DNA of 5,714 nt from an uncultured bacterium (lineage in GTDB: Bacteria; Bacillota; Clostridia; Lachnospirales; Anaerotignaceae): NCBI GenBank assembly GCA_905214825.1, contig CAJMNV010000115.1, positions 1 to 5,714 on the forward strand, written 5' to 3'. A model generated the notes under the pieces. That model did no database searches. It was not told where the DNA came from and saw only the letters and a program-made list of their open reading frames with translations. Shown here in pieces: positions 1 through 5,500 of the stretch. The position numbers and the translations under genes are program-made. Within the stretch, counting starts at the first letter, position 1; each line of letters starts with the position of its first letter.

Positions 1-1059
1 GATAGCATATGGATCAGTTGTTGCTTTGACATTGGATAAATTTTTAGTTTGTACGTTATTCACCCAATTTTCAACACCGTTTCCCCAATACTTTTCATAA
101 AGTGTACTCACGCCTACTGTTTCTAAAAAACGTGCTCTTGCATACCATGTACATTCTCCAATAGGGCCTATATTACCATATGGTACTGTATAATTTTCAA
201 GATTTGGATAATCCAATGCTTCGTCTAAATAAGCACCTTTGCTTTCATCAATGAGAATATCTGCTAAAACTTCGCCCTCTTTAGGTGCTTCTGTCAACGC
301 AGGTTGCCCATCGTTATGATAATCCTCAAATCCAGCAATAACCGGTGTTCCCTTTTTGTTTGTACTTGATGTATTTTGTGTGTTATTTGATGTTGTATTG
401 TTTGTATTACTTTCAGCTTGTGATGGTTTTGTTGGTACTGGATTGCCACCATTTGCTCGAATATCATTGAATATTTTCAATAAATCAGTGGTAGTTCTTT
501 TGACATCAATCACTTTTGTGTCATTGTTCCACTGTACACTTACACCATCAAAAGATTGTTTGTTTGGTTCATCAACAATACCTGAATTCGCAGAAATTTC
601 TATACCTACTTTTTCTCTTTCTAGAGCGTTATCACTTGCTGCTGCAAAGTCAGCCAGCTTAAAGTAGTATCTGCCGTTCAACAAAAAGCATTCTGTGTTA
701 ATTACAAAACTGTTATATGCCAATTCAGCGTTTTTCATCTGCACAGTAGCATTTTTTTGCGTTAACTTTTCCATTGGTTTTTTGGATTCAGATTCTGCTG
801 TTGAGTCAACCATCAAACCGGTTTTCCCATTTTTATAATCAAAAATCCACATATTTAGATTGTTTGTAATATCTCTTGCTCTGACATAATTGTACCCATC
901 AATGTTGTAACACTGTATGTTTTGCACGGGTCCATCATTGAAACGCACTTTGGCTGTATTTAATACGGCAGTTTTTGTCCCCGTTGCAGCCAAAACCGGC
1001 ACACTTGTAAATACCATTGTTGCAACCAACATCGTAGCTGCAAGTTTTTTCTTTTTCAT
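1..1059 (-). CDS. Secreted stalk-domain (copper amine oxidase N-like) CHAP cell-wall hydrolase, 3' end beyond window
   Basis: 353 residues are visible and the frame is still open at the window edge. The ATG is preceded by AAGGAG ten bases upstream. Residues 1-25 form a Sec signal peptide (MKKKK, a hydrophobic core, then PVLAA). Residues about 36-86 and 106-188 are two units of the copper-amine-oxidase-N-like 'stalk' type, with the hallmarks YNIDGYNYVRARDI and LLNGRYYFKLADF. Residues about 205-237 are a Pro/Asn/Thr/Ser-rich linker. From about residue 284 a CHAP (NlpC/P60-like) domain begins: GECTWYARAR at 301-310 is the usual catalytic-cysteine motif, making Cys303 the likely nucleophile. The catalytic His and third active-site residue should lie past the edge, just after the terminal TDPYA. 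CHAP domains are amidases or endopeptidases of peptidoglycan, so a secreted wall hydrolase or autolysin is inferred, with the stalk units perhaps docking it to the envelope. It has its own likely promoter. The domain calls are firm; substrate and bond specificity are not visible. Confidence 0.9.
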   Translation of the reverse strand, partial: MKKKKLAATMLVATMVFTSVPVLAATGTKTAVLNTAKVRFNDGPVQNIQCYNIDGYNYVRARDITNNLNMWIFDYKNGKTGLMVDSTAESESKKPMEKLTQKNATVQMKNAELAYNSFVINTECFLLNGRYYFKLADFAAASDNALEREKVGIEISANSGIVDEPNKQSFDGVSVQWNNDTKVIDVKRTTTDLLKIFNDIRANGGNPVPTKPSQAESNTNNTTSNNTQNTSSTNKKGTPVIAGFEDYHNDGQPALTEAPKEGEVLADILIDESKGAYLDEALDYPNLENYTVPYGNIGPIGECTWYARARFLETVGVSTLYEKYWGNGVENWVNNVQTKNLSNVKATTDPYAI

Positions 1060-1068
1060 AAGACTTCC

Positions 1069-1074
1069 TCTCCT
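1069..1074 (-). promoter_or_regulatory. Ribosome binding site of the CHAP gene
   Basis: The minus strand reads AAAAAGGAGAGGAAGTCTT directly before the ATG. The purine-rich AGGAG/GAGAGGAAG stretch lies roughly 5-12 bases from the start codon and fixes this ATG, which also begins the signal peptide. Confidence 0.75.
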
Positions 1075-1113
1075 TTTTCTTTCTGTTTCGTATTTTGAGT
1101 ATGTTGTACTTAC

Positions 1114-1146
1114 ATTGTATCATGTTGAAACAGTCATTTGTTGAAA
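1114..1146 (-). promoter_or_regulatory. Extended -10 promoter with paired TTTCAACA boxes upstream of the CHAP gene
   Basis: On the minus strand TGATACAAT (1114-1122) is a good extended -10 element: TG, one base, then TACAAT. It lies about 55 bases before the ATG. The position expected for a -35 box reads AACAAA, which is a poor match, so recognition would depend on the extended -10 or an activator. Two exact copies of TTTCAACA (1123-1130 and 1139-1146), 16 bases apart, sit immediately upstream and cover the -35 zone. This placement would suit a regulator binding site, but that is inference. The rest of the 117-base gap is A/T-rich, with no convincing hairpin after the preceding gene. Confidence 0.45.
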
Positions 1147-1176
1147 TTGGAAATTTTTTTTTATTTTGAAGTTTTT

Positions 1177-1920
1177 TTACTTACTTGTGTTAAAAACATT
1201 GTGTTGTTGCAACTGTTTTTGCGGTATGGCACGTTCCAAATATGCTGTCTTGTTTGTTGCATCCCATTTGACTTGGAAGTTCAGTGCATTTCCAATCTGT
1301 CGCAGTCCTACCATAAGTGTCCCCTGATAAAAAAATGGTGGTGTATCTGTCGGAACCGTCATGGCATCATATTTCCACATGGTATAAGAACCAACTTCTA
1401 CCTTGATGGCTCCATCATTGATTTCTGCTGTCATGGTCTCTTCATTCCAGCTGACGGAGTACCCCAGTTGCTCTGCCACAAAACGCAACGGAACAAATAC
1501 CCTGCCATCTATCACAATCGCAGGTGTATCTCTCGGCGTGTATTTCCTGCCATTTATCACGATTGTGACTGGCTTGGCTTTTTTATTACCTGCATACTGA
1601 TTGGCTCTCAATGGCGGCTCTAACGGCTCACGTGACCATAATGCAGCTTTTGGCTGTTGTGTCACCGAAATAACATCGTATCCCATCGCATTACCCGGCA
1701 TATAGCCCTGTGCTTCGTCAACAGTTGTGGTGATGTACCCATTCGATTGCTCGGAAAAAGCAGGCCCCGCACCGAAATTGCCGGAACCGGCAGTTCCATT
1801 GTGATGAAAATATTCTGTCTCATTTTCAAAATAATGCACGGTATATCCACCATCATCTGCCAATACGTGAAGTGGTAATGTCGTCATGGCACATAGCAAC
1901 AAAGCAATATACCTCTTCAA
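1177..1920 (-). CDS. Secreted protein with one C-terminal copper amine oxidase N-like (stalk) domain
   Basis: 247 residues. The start is TTG at 1918-1920. It is supported by AAGGGAG nine to ten bases upstream and because starting here completes a Sec signal peptide (MKRYIALLLC..., cleavage likely after HVLA, residue 21). Cys10 is not in a lipobox, so this is probably not a lipoprotein. Residues 22-115 are rich in Gly, Tyr, Asn and Thr (YFENETEYFHHNG, GSGNFGAGPAF) and match nothing I recognise. Residues about 117-230 form a copper-amine-oxidase-N-like domain, with VVINGR-type strands, DGRVFVPLRFVAEQLG at 138-153 and VSWNEE at 156-161, then a second half ending NFQVKWDATNKTAYL. In this family the domain is a wall-associated scaffold, not an oxidase. 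The gene overlaps the upstream membrane-protein gene by four bases (TTGA), so its translation is probably coupled. Parts are more GC-rich than the flanks (33 of 60 bases at 1741-1800). Role unknown; an envelope-associated partner of the membrane protein is inferred. Confidence 0.88.
   Translation of the reverse strand: MKRYIALLLCAMTTLPLHVLADDGGYTVHYFENETEYFHHNGTAGSGNFGAGPAFSEQSNGYITTTVDEAQGYMPGNAMGYDVISVTQQPKAALWSREPLEPPLRANQYAGNKKAKPVTIVINGRKYTPRDTPAIVIDGRVFVPLRFVAEQLGYSVSWNEETMTAEINDGAIKVEVGSYTMWKYDAMTVPTDTPPFFYQGTLMVGLRQIGNALNFQVKWDATNKTAYLERAIPQKQLQQHNVFNTSK
1917..1920 (-). other. TTGA stop-start overlap coupling two genes
   Basis: The minus strand reads ...AAT TTT TGA for the end of the membrane protein, and the TTG of the next gene begins one base earlier, giving the four-base overlap TTGA. 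This is the TTG version of the common ATGA coupling junction. The next gene's ribosome binding site (AAGGGAG, 1930-1936) lies inside the last codons of the membrane protein. Confidence 0.75.
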
Positions 1921-2171
1921 AAATTTCGTCTCCCTTCTTCAGATGCTGTGAAAACAATCTGAAAATTATCTTTTTGTTTCTTTTTCATTTTCTTTTTTTT
2001 CATAAAAAATTTAATGATTTCCTCGTATAGGAAAGTGGCAAAAAAAGTACCCAGCAGTATCTCTCTCAGAAAAATAAATATCTCCATGTTGAAATATACC
2101 GCCAATGCTGTAGTGCCAACAATACACACCAACAGAAGTATTTTTGCTTTTAAAATCCATTTTCTAAGCAA
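1917..2171 (-). CDS. Small two-helix membrane protein with Lys-rich tail, function unknown
   Basis: 84 residues, not recognised as a named family. The proposed start is TTG at 2169-2171, preceded by GAGGTG about eight bases away; an in-frame TGA six bases upstream rules out a longer form. The only other plausible start is Met29, which would remove the first helix. Residues about 7-27 (AKILLLVCIVGTTALAVYF) form one hydrophobic helix and residues about 29-56 (MEIFIFLREILLGTFFATFLYEEIIKFF) a second with acidic residues near its end. A strongly basic cytoplasmic-type tail follows (MKKKKMKKKQK, residues 57-67). By the positive-inside rule the tail would face the cytoplasm, and MLRKW at the N-terminus suggests both ends are inside. 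The stop overlaps the next gene's TTG by four bases, so the two products are probably made together. Size and topology recall holin-like or transporter-accessory proteins, but no motif supports either. Confidence 0.7.
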   Translation of the reverse strand: MLRKWILKAKILLLVCIVGTTALAVYFNMEIFIFLREILLGTFFATFLYEEIIKFFMKKKKMKKKQKDNFQIVFTASEEGRRNF

Positions 2172-2195
2172 TTTTCACACACCTCATCTTATTTT

Positions 2196-2421
2196 TCACT
2201 TTTTCTTTCGCTCACCATTGCTGCGAAATAAGTCAACAAATGCATCTGCATAATCCCGAAAAATCTGAAAATCATTTCTGATTTTTTCTTTGTTTTGCTT
2301 ATTCCAAGCGTAAAACCCATCAATCTTTGTCTGAAATGGCTCTCATATCCGTGACAGCATAAGTACGTGTGATTCCATATATGTTGCAGACGCCCTCTAT
2401 GTGCTTGCTACTGTATTGTAT
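2196..2421 (-). pseudogene. Decayed small ORF (about 75 residues) with lost start codon and one frameshift
   Basis: No intact ORF occupies this gap, yet two adjacent reading frames join into one protein-like product. The first frame runs from 2421 to about 2341 and reads IQYSSKHIEGVCNIYGIT then RTYAVTDMR. A shift that drops one base near 2340-2346 leads into the second, reading EPFQTKIDGFYAWNKQNK then EKIRNDFQIFRDYADAF, ending ...SNGERKKK and TGA at 2196-2198. A clear AAGGAG (2432-2437) stands ten bases before the ATA codon at 2419-2421, which occupies the place of a start codon; ATG changed to ATA would explain it. The stop is 24 bases before the TTG of the membrane protein, so it was probably the first gene of that operon. 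An overlapping frame begins ATG AAA AAG GAG (MKKELTTHTIQ, then stop) and could be the original N-terminus, which would require a second shift. I do not recognise the product. Decay is inferred; programmed frameshifting is less likely, since no slippery run is present at the junction. Confidence 0.45.
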
Positions 2422-2431
2422 GTGTCGTAAG

Positions 2432-2437
2432 CTCCTT
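2432..2437 (-). promoter_or_regulatory. Orphan AAGGAG ribosome binding site
   Basis: A strong AAGGAG lies downstream of the terminator hairpin with no ATG, GTG or TTG at proper spacing in an open frame. It sits ten bases before the ATA that opens the decayed ORF, which supports loss of a start codon there. Confidence 0.5.
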
Positions 2438-2473
2438 TTTCATCTGTTGTGTTGCTACCAATCAACAACAAAT

Positions 2474-2514
2474 AGATACCCCCTAATGTACCATAACTAC
2501 ATTAGGGGGTATCT
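2474..2514 (-). terminator. Perfect 17-bp hairpin, likely terminator of the SLH gene
   Basis: AGATACCCCCTAATGTA (2474-2490) and its exact reverse complement (2498-2514) enclose a seven-base loop. The hairpin lies 50 bases past the stop of the large surface-protein gene. On the minus strand it is followed by ATTTGTTGTTG, a U-rich but interrupted tract, so termination may be incomplete and allow some read-through into the small genes. A weaker hairpin (ATTCTG / CAGAAT, 2541-2557) lies between it and the stop codon. Confidence 0.7.
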
Positions 2515-2540
2515 TATCATGATTCGTTTTTACTGTATGG

Positions 2541-2557
2541 ATTCTGTTTACCAGAAT
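2541..2557 (-). repeat. Small inverted repeat between the SLH gene stop and its terminator
   Basis: ATTCTG and CAGAAT form a six-base stem around a five-base loop, seven bases after the stop codon. No U-run follows. It may be incidental or may help stabilise the mRNA end. Confidence 0.3.
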
Positions 2558-2563
2558 GTCATT

Positions 2564-5500
2564 TTATTTTTGTATTTTACTTTCCAAATGCATCATGATG
2601 GTTGCAACTTCTGCACGTGTTGCTGTACCTTTTGGCTGGAAAGTGCCATCAGGCATACCGGACATCAAACCACTTTGTTGCATTGCATATACAGCTTCAT
2701 TTGCCCATTTGCTAATTTTTGCATCATCAGCGAATGTCTTTTTGGCATTTGTGGTATCCAGTTCCACACCGACAGAACGCAGATAACCATATACCATAAC
2801 AGCCAGTTGTTCACGTGTAATAGAGGCTTCTGGAGCAAATTTATTTTCAGAAACACCACTCACAATGCCTTGTTCTGCTGCCCATGCAACAAATCCGGCA
2901 TAGTATTTATCTGTCGCTACGTCTGTAAATTTTGAATTTGGTGTGCCGGTTGCCCCTGCAAAGCGTCCCAAAACAGTTACGAACATACCTCTTGTCATAG
3001 TGCCGTTTGGTGTAAACTCTGTTGCAGATGTACCCTTAAACCATGATTTTTCATAAGCACGTTGTACTGCGTTATAATACCATGCATCTTTTTGAATATC
3101 ATGGAATACAGCTGCTGCATCCATCGTTGGTGTTTCAGCTGGTTTTTGTGTTTGTTCTGTATTTTCTGTTTTATCTGTATTTGGCTTATTGTCAGAACTG
3201 CCATGAGATGGTCTATGGCTAGAGCCGCCAGAAGAACCACCTGAAGAGCCGCCAGAAGAACCACCGTTATTTTGGGTTTCCAGTTCCACACCACCTGTCA
3301 CATCAACAACATCGTTCCCCTCAAATGCTGTGTTTACGGTGATAGTGCTGTCAGGTTTTAATGTCAAAGTTGCAGTTTTTGTATTGCCTGTTGCTTTCAT
3401 ACTGATTTCGCCAAGTGTCATCACACCGCTGTCCAACAAATCTTGGTTTGCTGTGACATATAATGTCACTATTTTTTTATCTTTATCATATCTGCATTCT
3501 TTCAATAATGCACGGTTTTGTATAATATCTGACCAATCCATGACAACATCTGTTACATTTTCATCGGAAACTGTAAAAGATGTTTGCAAAGCGATGGTTT
3601 TTTCTGCATTTGTATCGCCCAGATGTAATGCCATGACTGCTTTGTTGGCATTATCTTTGTCTATTTCAAACGAGAAATGTGGCTTGTTGTTTGCATCTGC
3701 TTTAACAGCAGCTTGACGTATCACTGTGCCTCTGAAGGCAACATTGCGGAAACCAAGAGACAAAGGTGCAGAACCAGTATGTTTTTTATCATTTACCGCA
3801 GTTTCATCAACAATATTTTCTGCTGCATTTGTTTCTGGGGTATCCGTTGCAGTTTGATTTTCTGTGCTTTCTGTTGCATCGCTTGTTGTTTCATCTGTGT
3901 TTGGAGCTGTTTCCTCGTTCACAGGTTCATCTGTATTTTGGTTTTCATTACCATTTTCCGTGTTGTCTGTGTTTGCGTCACCCTGTGTATTTTGGTCTTG
4001 GCTATCATTTTCTGTTTTATCTGTATTTTGGTCTTCGACACCATTTCCAGTGTTGCCTGTGTTTGTATCGCCTTGTATATTTTGGTCGGTGTTGTTTTCT
4101 GCCTCCCCTTCATGAGGTGTTGCAGGTACCAGTTCCATTGCATCTATTTCATCTTTTTCGATAGGTGTTGCAGGTACCAATTCCTGCATTTCTTCAACGA
4201 TGTTTAATGGTGCAACGCCACCATGCAATTCCAAATTGGGCAATTCTGTTGGAACATTGATATACAATGTATCACTGACCAAACGTGCATTTTCATTTGT
4301 CTGTGCATCGTCTACACGATACAATTCTGCTTTTACATGACCTGTTGGCAATTTTGCCATATCTTTGGGTTCAATCCAATAAATCCAAGTACCATCAGAA
4401 ACATTACCCAACTGACCATCTTGTGGATCAGTTGCCATAATGATTTGAGAACCTTCTACAATTTTACCATTTTCATCTTTTAACAATACCACGTTATATG
4501 CAGGATGTCCTTTGTATGTGCCTGTGAACACAGCAGAACCTTCTGGTATCACCTGTTCTGGTTTTTTTCCATATTGGAAAGCAGTTTTCAGTTTTCCAAT
4601 ACCATTTTCCAACAATTCTACATTATCGCTTGTAGGACCCAGAATGTTTACATCTGCAATACTTGCTGGTACAGTATCAAATGTTACTTTCACAAAAGCA
4701 GCATCATAGATAAACATATAATTGGGTTGTTCCGCTTGGTCAAAGTAAACGGTTTGTTCTTGTTCACCACCAGCGAATTGTCCACGTTTTGCTTCTGTCC
4801 AAGTTTGCCCATCTTTGCTGACAGATATGGTAAAGTCTGCACTTTCTCCTTTATATTTCAATGCAGTCACTTGTTCTGTTTTGCCAAGGTCGATCATAAA
4901 TTCTGCATTTCCTTTGTCAGGGGCATTGCCTGTGTATACTTGTCCTTTGCCATCAATGATGCGAGAGATTGCAGAAATTGTAGTAGGCTTACAATATCCA
5001 TTTTCTTCATCAGGTGTGATGGATTGGTCATCGGCAGAAGTCATATTGGTTGTAATTGTCCAATGGCTACGGTCAATCGCCCCATCATGTTTTACTTTGA
5101 TAGGTTCTAATGTTTCGGTTGCAGTTGCATTTAACAATTTGTCATAAGCAATCACTTCATAAGTATATGTACGGTTGTTACCTGTTGTAATGGTATCCAC
5201 ATAAGAAGTTTGACTTGCTGGAACAAATGCAACAGCCTTACCGTTTCTAATGATTTCATAACCCAGCATAGCATCTGATTTATCAGAATTATCCAATGTC
5301 AATGTCACTGTGTTTTTGCCATCAATATATGTTATATCCGCAGTCACGGTTGTACCTTCTGCCATACCTGTACTGCCTGCCAATCTGTATTTTTGTGCAT
5401 CAGGGTTCATATATTGTATTTTATGTGTTTCTTTGGGGAATTGTTGTGCATATTTTGCGGTTTCTGCATCATATGTCAAGCCCCATGCTTCAAAGAATGG

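Noticed and set aside
356..667. 103-codon plus-strand ORF with hydrophobic start
   Set aside because: Antisense to the linker and second stalk unit of the CHAP protein, with no ribosome binding site.
1138..1623. 161-codon plus-strand ORF
   Set aside because: Antisense to the copper-amine-oxidase-N-like domain and of shadow composition.
1177..1920. Genuine copper amine oxidase enzyme
   Set aside because: Only the N-terminal-type scaffold domain is present; there is no catalytic domain or topaquinone motif.
2193..2407. Single long minus-strand frame through the gap (from GCACATAGAGGG to TAA)
   Set aside because: Open for about 70 codons but rich in Cys, His, Trp and Met with no start near a ribosome binding site; the two joined frames look far more like real protein.
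2474..2514. Inverted repeat as a mobile-element end or MITE
   Set aside because: No target-site duplication, second copy or transposase is visible, and its place just after a stop codon is explained by termination.
2369..2935. 188-codon plus-strand ORF
   Set aside because: It lies mostly antisense to the SLH repeats and is rich in Cys, His, Phe and Tyr, typical of the reverse of AT-rich coding sequence.
3931..4184. CRISPR-like array
   Set aside because: The repeats are in frame within a coding linker, have whole-codon periods, and the intervening sequences are not unique spacers of even length.
3677..4207. Plus-strand ORFs of 176, 132 and 83 codons with apparent hydrophobic repeats
   Set aside because: They are mirror images of the Asn/Asp/Thr/Glu-rich linker in the SLH protein; the Cys/Phe/Val periodicity only reflects that repeat.
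4505..5147. 201- and 110-codon plus-strand ORFs
   Set aside because: Antisense to well-supported FN3-like and discoidin-like coding sequence, with no ribosome binding site and biased composition.
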